Assembly (NCBI GenBank): GCA_042095055.1
Contig: JBELBZ010000007.1
Span: forward strand, 1 to 64,000
DNA length: 64,000 nucleotides
Reading direction: 5' to 3'
Origin: UBA8752 sp042095055
GTDB lineage: Bacteria > Bacteroidota > Bacteroidia > Flavobacteriales_D > Sanyastnellaceae
Shown here: positions 41,180 through 49,664 of the stretch, in pieces
Layout of the letters: each line of letters begins with the position of its first letter
Numbering within the stretch: position 1 is the first letter of the stretch
The notes under the pieces: generated by a model
What the model was told of the DNA's origin: nothing
Database searches by the model: none
The model's input: only the letters and a program-made list of their open reading frames with translations
Made by a program: the position numbers and the translations under genes

Positions 41180-42183
41180 GATACTCCTTGGTCCATTTCC
41201 ACTTCCCAGGCCCCCACTGCGCCTGCTGTGAGCATGGCTTTTCTGACCTGATCTGAAGATGCTTTGGGCGAAAGTGCAAAAGCGCACCCACCCCCACCAG
41301 AACCGTTGATTTTACCTCCCCAAGCCCCCGCATTGCGAGCGGCCGTTAACATCGCTTCGATGCGGGGTGTCGAGAGCCTCAGGACATCGCGCAATACGTC
41401 GTGGTGCTTGGTTAAATCGTGTCCCATGGCCATGCCGCTTGATGGCGCTTCGGCCATTTGGGTTCCCCAATGCCATTCTAAGTCGCGGTTGGTCCTGGTG
41501 CCCTCCAACAGGAGCCGGTCGTCGGCATCCAGAGCGATGTCTCGGGCATCGATGTGGGCCATCAAGGGGATCCGCGCTTCTTTGCATCGGCGCAAATGTC
41601 CCTGCGTGTCTTTGGGCTGGCCCGAATCGCCGAGAACGAAGGCACCCTCTGGCAAGTGCAAGGGAACGGGGGCGCCAATTCCAAACCTGTGGATTCCACC
41701 GTGGGCGCAAGCAAATTGGTCCATATCGCCTCCTGCCCCATTGTAATCGGTGACTTCATACTGATGGCAGCGCTTGACGACGTCATTCACATCGAAACCG
41801 CCGTTGAAAATTTTGAGCCACGCAGCGGTCCATGCGGTCAGCAAAGCTGTCGAGGAACTGCAACCTGCCCGCAGCGGAATGGTGCTCTCAATCCAAACAC
41901 GCCAGCCCGGCCCCACTGGGGTTCCAAACTCTTGAAGCATCGACCTCAAAGCCATCCCCATGGGCAGTTCGACTGACATTTCATCAGGGTGGTTCAAGTC
42001 GTATTCTGCCAATGGTCCGAGGGCGGCACTGGCGACTTCTACGCGGGAATCCTGAATTGGCGAAAAGTGAAGTGTGCACCTCCTGTTCATGGCCATTGCG
42101 ATGACGGGAAGCCCCAAGTAATCTTGATGCTCTCCAAACAGACACAGCCGGCCAGGCGCCGAGCTTATGAATGCAGTGGTCAT
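41167..42183 (-). CDS. GHMP-family sugar kinase (galactokinase-like)
   Basis: ATP-dependent sugar 1-kinase of 338 aa. The galactokinase-type signature is SAPGRLCLFGEHQDYLGLPV at the N-terminus, the GHMP ATP loop is PLRAGCSSSTALLTAW, and the third motif GGKINGSGGGGCAFAL closes the active site. MDQFACAHGG places the catalytic Asp. Galactose, glucuronate, arabinose or fucose-like sugars are all possible substrates. The ATG overlaps the symporter stop (ATGA), and the 3' end overlaps the nucleotidyltransferase start by 13 bases, so this is the middle gene of a coupled operon. Confidence 0.85.
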   Translation of the reverse strand: MTTAFISSAPGRLCLFGEHQDYLGLPVIAMAMNRRCTLHFSPIQDSRVEVASAALGPLAEYDLNHPDEMSVELPMGMALRSMLQEFGTPVGPGWRVWIESTIPLRAGCSSSTALLTAWTAAWLKIFNGGFDVNDVVKRCHQYEVTDYNGAGGDMDQFACAHGGIHRFGIGAPVPLHLPEGAFVLGDSGQPKDTQGHLRRCKEARIPLMAHIDARDIALDADDRLLLEGTRTNRDLEWHWGTQMAEAPSSGMAMGHDLTKHHDVLRDVLRLSTPRIEAMLTAARNAGAWGGKINGSGGGGCAFALSPKASSDQVRKAMLTAGAVGAWEVEMDQGVSCQG

Positions 42184-43940
42184 GGCTTGGATTGCAACTT
42201 CAGGATTCCCCAAACCGCAGCTGCACAGAATGCCGACATCATCACCGCTGTCGTGAGCTGGGCAAACAATCCAGCGCCAATCCCCAACAATGCGCCATAG
42301 ACCGCTATGCATCCTAAGAAGGCCTGCAACAGCGACTTCGGCACGTTCCATGAAACTGCTTCCTTTCCCTCGGTGGGTGGGAATTGTTTCCAGCCTGGGC
42401 CACCAGGTTGAACCTTGTCCACAAAAGACTGCAGCACTTCTGCGGACTCAGGCTTCAGGACGACAGCAGCCACTGCCCACCCGACTGTGGTCAGCAGACT
42501 TCCGATGACAAGTTTGCCCCAATCGGCCATGGGCCACCATCCCAAAGCATCGTGGAACCAAGTGAAATAAGCGGCGACCAGCAGGGACATGGCCATCGCT
42601 ACGATTTCTGTGCTGGCAGAAACGCGCCACCAAAACCAGCGGACGATGAACAGCCCGCCTGTTCCCGCCCCGAGCAACAGCAATAGATTGAAGGCTTGAG
42701 AAGCCGAAGTGAGCGTGAGGCTCAACAATGCCCCAGCCAACAGTGAGAGCAAGCTGGCCCAGCGGCCTGCCACAACTTTCTGCTGTTCTGTGGCCTCTGG
42801 TCGAATAAAACGCGCCCAGCCATCGTGCACCAAATAGCTCGCACCCAAGTTTACCTGGGTACTCATGGTCGAAATAAAGGCTGCAAGCAATGAGGCGGCC
42901 ACCCACCCCAACAAGCCGGCGGGAAGCAAACTCAACATGGCAGGATAAGCCACATCATGACCCACCTTGTCGGCAGCCAATTCAGGAAATGCAGCGGCGA
43001 TGGTGTCCAGGTCTGGAAAGACGATCAGCGAAGCCAATGCGACCAAAATCCAAGGCCAAGGACGCACCGCATAATGTGCCGCATTGAACAGCAGTGTGGC
43101 CCCTACAGCGTCATCTTCGCTTCGGGCGCTGAACATGCGCTGTGCAATGTAGCCCCCGCCCCCAGGCTCAGCACCGGGATAATAGCTGGCCCACCATTGA
43201 ACGGCCAAGGGCACGAGCATCACGGGTACCCACACTTCTGGCTTTGTAAAATCCGGCCACACCGAAAGCTTGTCCATGACATTGGGGTGTGTCATCAGAC
43301 CTTGGATCCCTCCCACTTCGGGCAATGCCAATACGTAAACGCTGGCAGCGACTGCGCCGCTCATGGCCAAGAAGAATTGGAACAGGTCGGTCCAGAGTAT
43401 GGCGCGAAGTCCGCCGTAAACGCTAAACAGCAGGGTCACCGAGCAGGTCACCAGCAAGGTCATCCAACCTGGCCAACCCAACAAAATGCTTCCGAGTTTG
43501 ATGGCTGCCAGACTGACTGTGGCCATGACCAAAACGTTGAAAACGAGGCCGAGGTAAACGGCCCGAAACCCGCGCAAAAACGCTCCGGCCTTGCCGCCAT
43601 AGCGGAGCTCGTAAAAGGCAATGTCTGTGAGCACTCCAGACCGCCTCCACAACCGGGCATACACAAAGACGGTGACCATGCCCGTGAGCAAGAATGCCCA
43701 CCAAGCCCAGTTGCCTGAAACACCTTGTTGTCTGACGAGATCGGTTACCAGATTTGGCGTGTCGGCGCTAAATGTGGTCGCCACCATGGAGGTGCCGAGC
43801 AGCCACCAAGGCATGTTTCTCCCCCCCAGGAAGAAATCATCGGCACTGTTGTTGCCCTTTCGGCCAGCGGCTATTCCTATGAAGAGAATGGTCAACAACA
43901 CCCCGCCGATCACGAGGAAATCCAACATCGCCAATTGCAT
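42180..43940 (-). CDS. Sodium:solute symporter family transporter (probable sugar importer)
   Basis: Inner-membrane Na+-coupled symporter of the SSS/LeuT-fold family, 586 aa with about 13 hydrophobic helices. It begins MLDFLVIGGVLLTILFIGIA and contains SADDFFLGGRNMPWWLLGTS and the SSS signature region SADTPNLVTDLVRQQGVSGN. It is the first gene of the kinase-nucleotidyltransferase operon, which suggests the substrate is a monosaccharide. TACATTCG ends 5 bases before the ATG, in a 72-base divergent region shared with the monooxygenase-like gene. Confidence 0.88.
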   Translation of the reverse strand: MQLAMLDFLVIGGVLLTILFIGIAAGRKGNNSADDFFLGGRNMPWWLLGTSMVATTFSADTPNLVTDLVRQQGVSGNWAWWAFLLTGMVTVFVYARLWRRSGVLTDIAFYELRYGGKAGAFLRGFRAVYLGLVFNVLVMATVSLAAIKLGSILLGWPGWMTLLVTCSVTLLFSVYGGLRAILWTDLFQFFLAMSGAVAASVYVLALPEVGGIQGLMTHPNVMDKLSVWPDFTKPEVWVPVMLVPLAVQWWASYYPGAEPGGGGYIAQRMFSARSEDDAVGATLLFNAAHYAVRPWPWILVALASLIVFPDLDTIAAAFPELAADKVGHDVAYPAMLSLLPAGLLGWVAASLLAAFISTMSTQVNLGASYLVHDGWARFIRPEATEQQKVVAGRWASLLSLLAGALLSLTLTSASQAFNLLLLLGAGTGGLFIVRWFWWRVSASTEIVAMAMSLLVAAYFTWFHDALGWWPMADWGKLVIGSLLTTVGWAVAAVVLKPESAEVLQSFVDKVQPGGPGWKQFPPTEGKEAVSWNVPKSLLQAFLGCIAVYGALLGIGAGLFAQLTTAVMMSAFCAAAVWGILKLQSKP

Positions 43941-43945
43941 GGCAC

Positions 43946-43953
43946 CGAATGTA
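43946..43953 (-). promoter_or_regulatory. -7 element of symporter operon
   Basis: TACATTCG on the minus strand matches TAnnTTTG at seven of eight positions and ends 5 bases before the ATG at 43940. Confidence 0.5.
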
Positions 43954-44001
43954 GCACGTCAGAGGATTCCAAGGGATTAAACGCACGCAGAACGGGGACG
44001 T

Positions 44002-44009
44002 TATATTTC
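44002..44009 (+). promoter_or_regulatory. -7 element of first monooxygenase-like gene
   Basis: TATATTTC matches TAnnTTTG at seven of eight positions and ends 3 bases before the ATG at 44013, the tightest spacing seen here. Confidence 0.5.
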
Positions 44010-44012
44010 AGA

Positions 44013-45464
44013 ATGAAATGGATTCCGGGCTTGTCCCTTCTTTGCTGCATGGCTCCAGCGATTTTGGCAGCGCAAGACGTGACGTTTCACGCCGACGTGG
44101 CCCCCATTGTATTCAATCATTGTACTTCATGTCATCGGCCTGGGGAAATTGGCCCCATGCCTTTCACGAATTATGGTGAGGTCGCGGCTTACGGGGAGTT
44201 CATCGAGTACGTCACATCCATAGGATATATGCCTCCGTGGTCACCTGATGCGTCCTACAGTCATTTTGTGGGCGAGAATGTCCTGACTGCGGGTCAATTG
44301 GAAACGCTCAGCGCATGGGTGGCCGCAGGCAAACCCGAAGGCGACCCCGCGGACAATCCCGGTCTACCCGAATTTCCGGACGGAAGTCAAATTGGCACTC
44401 CTGACCATGTGCTCGCGATGGACCAGCCGTACACGCATGCAGGCGACATGTCCGAGCAGTACCAGGTCTTCGTCTTGCCTTCGGGGTTCGATGCGGCGGC
44501 TTCCATTCGTGCACTTGAGGTACAGCCCGGAAACCACAATGTGGCTCACCACGCCATTCTCGGTCTGGATGTCTCGGGAACAGCCACTGTCCTCGATGCT
44601 GCTGACCCGGCCCCGGGCTACGAGAGCTTTGGCGGTTTTGGCTTCAATGCTGAGAGCTCCTTCTTTGGAGCGTGGGTTCCCGGAGCCCTTCCTGTGGCAT
44701 ATCCTCCGGGCATTGGCCGCACGATTCCAGCGGGGGCTGACGTGCTGTTGCAGATGCACTACGGCCCTTCTTCGGTGGACGAAGTGGACCAGACCGAGAT
44801 CAATGTGTTCCTGTCCAATGAGCCCATTGAGCGTGAAGTATTGACGGTCATCATGGGGCCCCAGCACCTCGATGCGCCTTTTGTCCTGCCGCCCAATCAA
44901 GTCTCGTCGTTCCATGGCACCATGCCGGTGACCGCAGATGTCAGCCTGCTGAGTATCGCGCCCCACAGTCACCTGATCGGGTCCTCTTGGAAGGTGTACG
45001 CCACTTCCCCGGGCAATGCAGACACCATCCCTTTGATTTCAATACCCTCTTGGGATTTCAATTGGCAGGGGTATTTCACCTTCCCGCACCTGACAAAGGT
45101 TCCTCAAGGCTACACGCTCCACGGTGAAGCCACTTATGACAACACTGCCGACAACCCATTCAATCCAAGCGACCCGCCACAGTGGGTGTATTTCGGTGAA
45201 GAGACCCAAGACGAGATGTTTTTTGTCTTCATCGATTTGGTGGCCTTTGAAGAGGGCGATGAAGAGATTGCACTCGGGCCAGATACGGCGTCCTGCGATG
45301 GAGACCTCACGGGTGACAACCTCGTGGGGGTTTCTGACGCCCTGCTTTTGCTGAGTGAATTTGGATGTCAAGTCGGATGCACTTTGGATTTGGACGGTGA
45401 CAATGCAGTGACCGTTTCAGACGTGCTGTTTTTGTTGGGTCAATACGGGGCCACATGCAATTGA
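44013..45464 (+). CDS. Secreted heme/copper monooxygenase-like protein with double dockerin-like tail
   Basis: Exported 483-aa protein. The start is the ATG of a signal peptide (MKWIPGLSLLCCMAPAILAA). A cytochrome c-like segment carries CTSCH at 37-41. A PHM/DBH-type copper type II monooxygenase region follows, with paired histidines in VAHHAILGLD, LQMHYGP and PHSHLIGSSW as candidate copper ligands. The C-terminus has two dockerin-like units, CDGDLTGDNLVGVSDALLLL..FGCQVGC and LDLDGDNAVTVSDVLFLL..YGATC. The body is a close paralogue of the gene at 45975, which instead ends in a T9SS domain. Substrate unknown. Confidence 0.82.
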   Translation: MKWIPGLSLLCCMAPAILAAQDVTFHADVAPIVFNHCTSCHRPGEIGPMPFTNYGEVAAYGEFIEYVTSIGYMPPWSPDASYSHFVGENVLTAGQLETLSAWVAAGKPEGDPADNPGLPEFPDGSQIGTPDHVLAMDQPYTHAGDMSEQYQVFVLPSGFDAAASIRALEVQPGNHNVAHHAILGLDVSGTATVLDAADPAPGYESFGGFGFNAESSFFGAWVPGALPVAYPPGIGRTIPAGADVLLQMHYGPSSVDEVDQTEINVFLSNEPIEREVLTVIMGPQHLDAPFVLPPNQVSSFHGTMPVTADVSLLSIAPHSHLIGSSWKVYATSPGNADTIPLISIPSWDFNWQGYFTFPHLTKVPQGYTLHGEATYDNTADNPFNPSDPPQWVYFGEETQDEMFFVFIDLVAFEEGDEEIALGPDTASCDGDLTGDNLVGVSDALLLLSEFGCQVGCTLDLDGDNAVTVSDVLFLLGQYGATCN

Positions 45465-45934
45465 TGCTGGCCGCCCCATTGTTGCGGGTGGTGCTGTTTT
45501 TGGCCCCCCTTTGCCCCATCTGCCAGAACATGTGTTATGATTTGCGCCTTTTGGAGGAGGAATTTGCCGATGCTCCTGTTGAATTTGTGGGGGTATTTCC
45601 CAATGCATCGACCAAGGCCCACCAAATGGCTGAATTTCGAACGACCTATGGCCTCAACATGCCATGTGTTGGCGACACGGCCCAATGGGCAGCCTTGCTG
45701 GGCGCCCGGTGGACCCCAGAAGCGTTCATTTTAGATGAGCACGACAGCGTCTTGTATCAAGGCCGCATCAATGACCGGTACTTCGCACCGGGTCGGCGGA
45801 GAAACAAGACCCGAAGTCGAGATTTGAGAAATGCCATTTCAGAAGCGTTGCTGGGACAAGAGGTTCAGGTCCCCCTGACCGAAGCTGTCGGTTGCCCCAT
45901 TGAAGGATTGAAAATTCTCCAACCTCAGCATTGA
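45455..45934 (+). CDS. Thioredoxin-fold protein (redoxin-like)
   Basis: A 159-aa thiol-disulfide or peroxiredoxin-like protein. The N-terminus LFLAPLCPICQNMCYDL carries Cys20 and Cys23 in a CPIC motif plus Cys27. WTPEAFILDEHDSVLYQGRI matches the cis-Pro and following strand of the redoxin fold. The start overlaps the end of the upstream monooxygenase-like gene by 10 bases, so it is co-translated with it. No clear signal peptide is present, although the first 19 residues are hydrophobic. A role in maturing heme or copper sites of its neighbours is inferred from context only. Confidence 0.72.
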   Translation: MQLMLAAPLLRVVLFLAPLCPICQNMCYDLRLLEEEFADAPVEFVGVFPNASTKAHQMAEFRTTYGLNMPCVGDTAQWAALLGARWTPEAFILDEHDSVLYQGRINDRYFAPGRRRNKTRSRDLRNAISEALLGQEVQVPLTEAVGCPIEGLKILQPQH

Positions 45935-45974
45935 TCTCATCTGCACTTTGTTTTTCTCGTTTTAATTTCCAACC

Positions 45975-47504
45975 ATGAAGACAGCGCTATCCTTTGCCCT
46001 CCTGCTCGCTCTTGGAGCAACCACAGGTTGGGGTCAGGTCACCTATCACGCCGATGTGGCGCCCATCATCCACAATGCTTGTATGGAGTGTCACCGTACT
46101 GGAGAAATTGGCCCCATGCCTTTCACCAATTACGAGGAGGTGTCGGCATATGGCCCTTTCATCGAGTATGTGACTTCAATCGGCTACATGCCGCCTTGGA
46201 CACCCGATGCCGACTACAGTCATTTCGTGGGTGAGCGGGTGTTGTCCGCGGAAGAAATCGAAACCATCAGCGCATGGGTGGATGCCGACATGCCCGAAGG
46301 AAACCCTGCCGACAATCCTGGAGCACCTTTTTTTCCAGAGGGAAGCCAAATTGGCGAGCCCGACTTCGTGTTTAGCATGTCGGAGCCCTACGCCCATGGC
46401 GGGGACATGACCGACCAATATCAGGTCTTTGTAATGCCCACTGGGTTTGAACAGGACATGACCGTGAGGGCACTCGAAGTGCGCCCTGGCAATGGGGCCA
46501 TCGCGCATCACGCTGTCCTCGGTTTGGACATTGAAGGCGTTGCAGAAAACCTGGACGCCCAAGATCCTGAACCAGGGTATGAAAGCTTTGGTGACTTTGG
46601 GTTTGATGCTTACCAAAACTTCTTTGGTGCTTGGGTACCCGGTGCGCAAACCTTGGTCTACCCCGAAGGCATTGGCAGGGTCATTCCCGCACAAAGTGAC
46701 CTCTTGATGCAGATGCATTACGGGCCCAATGCAGCGGAGGAGTCTGACCAAACCGAAGTCAATGTGTTCTTGACGGAGGGGCCCATCGACAGGGAAGTGG
46801 AGACAGGAATCATGGGGCCGTGGACCTTGGGTGAACCGTTCTTCATTCCCCCCAATCAAGTCAAAACCTTTCACGGCACCTACAACATCCCTGTGGACCT
46901 GAGCTTGATCAGCATTGCTCCGCACAGCCACCTGATTGGAAACTCATGGGAAGTGTTCGCCACAAGCCCCAACAACCAAGACACCATCCCATTGATTTCC
47001 ATACCCGCTTGGGACTTCAATTGGCAGGGCTTTTTCACATTCCCATACATGACCAAAGTGCCGGGTGGTTATACCCTGCATGGCATTGCGTCCTATGACA
47101 ACACCTCTGACAATCCGTTCAATCCAAACGACCCTCCTGTCATGATTGAATACGGTGACAATACAGGTGACGAGATGTTTTTTGTCTTCTTCGACTACGT
47201 GCTCTACGAGGCGGGTGACGAGGACATTTCGCTGGAGACCCCCTTACTTTCCAGCGTAGAGCCTCTGGAACGCGAGGCGCCGGGCGTTACACTTCAGCCC
47301 AACCCCGCCTCAAATCGGATTCAGTTGTTGGCCCATCCACAATTTGTAGGGTCCTCCTGGTCATTGCGCGATTTGGGTGGTCGGGAAGTCATGTCAGGGC
47401 AATTCAACTCAGGCAATGACCGAATATTGACCGGTGCCCTCCCGGATGGCGTTTACCTGTTTCAGGGCCCTCAGGGCACAGAACGGGTGGTCATCCAGCA
47501 TTGA
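45975..47504 (+). CDS. Secreted heme/copper monooxygenase-like protein with T9SS type A sorting domain
   Basis: A 509-aa paralogue of the gene at 44013. The signal peptide is MKTALSFALLLALGATTGWG. CMECH at 36-40 is the heme-binding motif, and IAHHAVLGLD, LMQMHYGP and PHSHLIGNSW are the candidate copper ligands. The C-terminal 75 residues are a type A T9SS sorting domain (LQPNPASNRIQLLAHP ... LRDLGGREVMSG ... LPDGVYLFQG). The enzyme body aligns with its neighbour throughout, so the two differ mainly in the export or anchoring tail. TAATTTCC ends 4 bases before the ATG. Confidence 0.84.
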   Translation: MKTALSFALLLALGATTGWGQVTYHADVAPIIHNACMECHRTGEIGPMPFTNYEEVSAYGPFIEYVTSIGYMPPWTPDADYSHFVGERVLSAEEIETISAWVDADMPEGNPADNPGAPFFPEGSQIGEPDFVFSMSEPYAHGGDMTDQYQVFVMPTGFEQDMTVRALEVRPGNGAIAHHAVLGLDIEGVAENLDAQDPEPGYESFGDFGFDAYQNFFGAWVPGAQTLVYPEGIGRVIPAQSDLLMQMHYGPNAAEESDQTEVNVFLTEGPIDREVETGIMGPWTLGEPFFIPPNQVKTFHGTYNIPVDLSLISIAPHSHLIGNSWEVFATSPNNQDTIPLISIPAWDFNWQGFFTFPYMTKVPGGYTLHGIASYDNTSDNPFNPNDPPVMIEYGDNTGDEMFFVFFDYVLYEAGDEDISLETPLLSSVEPLEREAPGVTLQPNPASNRIQLLAHPQFVGSSWSLRDLGGREVMSGQFNSGNDRILTGALPDGVYLFQGPQGTERVVIQH

Positions 47505-48240
47505 CCGGGCAAGCTGCAGCACCTGTCCACCGGTGGCTGATGGCACCTTCCCTCCGGATTCCTTCTGGCTCAAGGAGGTCGAAGCGCACTTCTCCGGATG
47601 CGTGCAGGACTTGTGGGGCGCTGTCCGTTGTGATCCATGCGAATCCCACGTGGGTCACCTTTGAAGGGTCGTCTTTGTGAAAGAATACGAGGTCTCCATG
47701 CTGGAGTTCCTCATAGGACTTGCGCCCAGCTTCAAGGGAAGTCCACTGCTGCGACGCGTCTCTTGGAATGGAACATCCGTGCAAGGCGCAGGCAAGTTGT
47801 GTCAGTCCACTGCAATCCATGCCCAACACACTCTTGCCGCCCCAGAGATAAGGTGCTCCCAAAAATGTGTAGGCAGCATCGACAGGTTGATCAGGCCGCG
47901 CAGGCGCCGATGGGATGAGTCCAAATGGCACGGAGGACCCTGCGGGCAAGTGGTATGGCCTCCCCTCCCACTCCAATGTGGTCAATGGCGCCATCAAGAC
48001 CATGGTTTCTGCTGCAAAAGCCTCAATGGCTTCGGGCGTATCCGCGATCAATTTGACATCGGTGTAGCCCGTATATCGGTCGTCGTCCAAGGTGACAGAA
48101 GCCCAACCCGGGGCATTTGGGGCTGGAGCCCATTGCAACCTCTGGCCAAACAGGCCTTGGGTCACCATTTCTGCACGGTCGTCTGCTGAGGACCTGATGG
48201 GCGCAAGGGGGACACGAATGATGCCGGGTGTATCGCCCAT
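47491..48240 (-). CDS. NlpC/P60 family cell-wall peptidase
   Basis: Probable D,L-endopeptidase of 249 aa that cuts peptidoglycan stem peptides. An SH3-like N-terminal part (VTLDDDRYTGYTDVKLI) precedes the NlpC/P60 domain, with catalytic Cys in GMDCSGLTQLACALHG, His in THVGFAWI, and a third polar residue in VLHASGEV. It has no obvious signal peptide, so export would need another route. It lies 3 bases downstream of the thiolase on the same strand. Its 3' end overlaps the convergent monooxygenase-like gene by 14 bases. Confidence 0.85.
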   Translation of the reverse strand: MGDTPGIIRVPLAPIRSSADDRAEMVTQGLFGQRLQWAPAPNAPGWASVTLDDDRYTGYTDVKLIADTPEAIEAFAAETMVLMAPLTTLEWEGRPYHLPAGSSVPFGLIPSAPARPDQPVDAAYTFLGAPYLWGGKSVLGMDCSGLTQLACALHGCSIPRDASQQWTSLEAGRKSYEELQHGDLVFFHKDDPSKVTHVGFAWITTDSAPQVLHASGEVRFDLLEPEGIRREGAISHRWTGAAACPVNAG

Positions 48241-48243
48241 GGC

Positions 48244-49425
48244 TTAAACCAGGTTTTCCAAAACGAGGGCACTGCCTCCTCCTCCACCATTGCAGATGCC
48301 TGCGGCGCCCAGCTTTTTTCCATGGCGCTTTAAGGCATGGATCAAGGTCACCGTGATGCGGCTTCCGGAGCTCCCCAGGGGATGCCCGAGAGATACTGCG
48401 CCTCCATGGACGTTGACCTTGTCAGCACCGAGGCCCATCAATTTGCTGTTGGCCAGTCCGACCACCGCGAAAGCTTCATTGAGTTCAACGAGCTCCATGT
48501 CTGCCATGCTCAATCCGGCGCGGTCCAAAGCGATGGGCAGGGCTTTTGATGGGGCAGTGGTAAAGTCTTCAGGTGCATGGGCGGCATCGGCATTTGATAG
48601 CAGCCGGGCCAACGGGACAATCCCCCTGGCTTTTGCAGCTTCTTCTGACATGAGGACCAATGCAGAAGCGCCGTCGTTGAGCGTGCTGGCGTTGGCCGCG
48701 GTAACGGTTCCTTCCTTGTCAAAGACGGGCCGGAGGGTTGGAATCTTCTCCATCTTGACGTTGCTGAACTCTTCGTCCACGGCCACCACGACAGGGTCGC
48801 CCTTTCGCTGCGGAATGCTCACCGGAACGATTTCGTCTTCAAAAGCCCCGGACTCCCATGCAGCTGCTGACCTGCGGTAACTCTCTATGGCAAAAGCGTC
48901 TTGTTCCTCACGGGAGAAACCGTGCTTGGTGGCACACAGCTCTGCGCAAACCCCCATGTGTTGGGCGTTATATACATCGGTCAACCCATCCAAAAGCAGT
49001 CCGTCCACCGCTTGAATGTGGCCCAACTTTACGGCTGAACGGCCCTGGAGGTAATGGGGGGCTTGAGACATGTTTTCCATGCCGCCAGCCACAACAATGT
49101 CGGCCTGTCCCAATGCAATGGCGTTGGCTGCCAAGTGGATGGCTTTCATTCCTGAGGAGCACACCTTGTTGACGGTTGTGCAGGGCACGTCATGGGAAAC
49201 CCCTGCGCCCATGGCCGCCTGTCGGGCAGGAGCCTGTCCAAGACCTGCTTGTAAGACGTTGCCCATGAAGACTTCGTCTATGTCTGCTCCTGTTATACCT
49301 GCTGATTCCATGGCCGCCTGAATGGCGACGGACCCCAACTTCGTGGCGGGCACGGAGGACAATCCTCCGAGAAAAGAGCCCATCGGCGTGCGACGGGCGG
49401 ATGCGATAACGACTGCTCTGTTCAT
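48244..49425 (-). CDS. Acetyl-CoA C-acyltransferase (thiolase)
   Basis: Condenses or cleaves acetoacetyl-CoA or 3-ketoacyl-CoA. The 393-aa protein has the full thiolase signature: nucleophile Cys89 in KVCSSGMKAIHLAA, NEAFAVVG, the His motif NVHGGAVSLGHPLGSSGSRI, and the second Cys in ICNGGGGGSALVLE. AtoB-type acetyl-CoA acetyltransferase is the best guess; degradative FadA-type activity is not excluded. A TATCTTTG element lies 20 bases upstream of the ATG. The NlpC/P60 gene follows after 3 bases. Confidence 0.94.
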   Translation of the reverse strand: MNRAVVIASARRTPMGSFLGGLSSVPATKLGSVAIQAAMESAGITGADIDEVFMGNVLQAGLGQAPARQAAMGAGVSHDVPCTTVNKVCSSGMKAIHLAANAIALGQADIVVAGGMENMSQAPHYLQGRSAVKLGHIQAVDGLLLDGLTDVYNAQHMGVCAELCATKHGFSREEQDAFAIESYRRSAAAWESGAFEDEIVPVSIPQRKGDPVVVAVDEEFSNVKMEKIPTLRPVFDKEGTVTAANASTLNDGASALVLMSEEAAKARGIVPLARLLSNADAAHAPEDFTTAPSKALPIALDRAGLSMADMELVELNEAFAVVGLANSKLMGLGADKVNVHGGAVSLGHPLGSSGSRITVTLIHALKRHGKKLGAAGICNGGGGGSALVLENLV

Positions 49426-49445
49426 TTCAGATGTTTAGCGTGCCG

Positions 49446-49453
49446 CAAAGATA
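49446..49453 (-). promoter_or_regulatory. -7 element of thiolase gene
   Basis: TATCTTTG on the minus strand is an exact TAnnTTTG match, ending 20 bases before the ATG at 49425, giving a short conventional leader. Confidence 0.55.
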
Positions 49454-49508
49454 CCAAGGACTTCAGGCCGGAGGAAGCGGTCCGTTTTGACTTTCATTGG
49501 CATTGATT

Positions 49509-49664
49509 GTGTGGAGGAAACAGTGCCACACACGCTTTTGGCACGGTAGTTGAACTAACCTACACAGCTGAAAGCAGCGACATAATGGTTCATGATGCCG
49601 GCTTGATACCGGCATTGATTTGGTTAAGGTGAAGCGCTCCGAAACGTCGGGGCGCTTCTTATTT
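49509..49664 (+). ncRNA. Candidate structured non-coding RNA
   Basis: The 233-base gap between the thiolase start and the RluA-like stop holds several exact inverted repeats on the plus strand. They include GTGTGG/CCACAC (49509-49531) and the mutually exclusive GTGCCA/TGGCAC (49523-49544). TGAAC/GTTCA (49551-49592) encloses a GCTG-AAAG-CAGC hairpin. ATGCCGG/CCGGCAT (49595-49615) is followed by the strong terminator at 49631. No known RNA family could be assigned. The region does not code for protein. Confidence 0.38.
49631..49664 (+). terminator. Intrinsic terminator, plus strand
   Basis: Arms GAAGCGCTCCGA and TCGGGGCGCTTC give a 12-base-pair stem with one G-T pair and an AACG loop, followed by TTATTT. 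No protein gene on the plus strand ends here, which supports a non-coding transcript. The last bases overlap the stop codon of the minus-strand RluA-like gene. Confidence 0.65.

Noticed and set aside
49509..49540. Resemblance of GGAGGAAACAGTGCCACA to conserved parts of RNase P RNA
   Set aside because: RNase P RNA needs about 350 bases with several other conserved blocks; the gap is too short and these blocks are missing.
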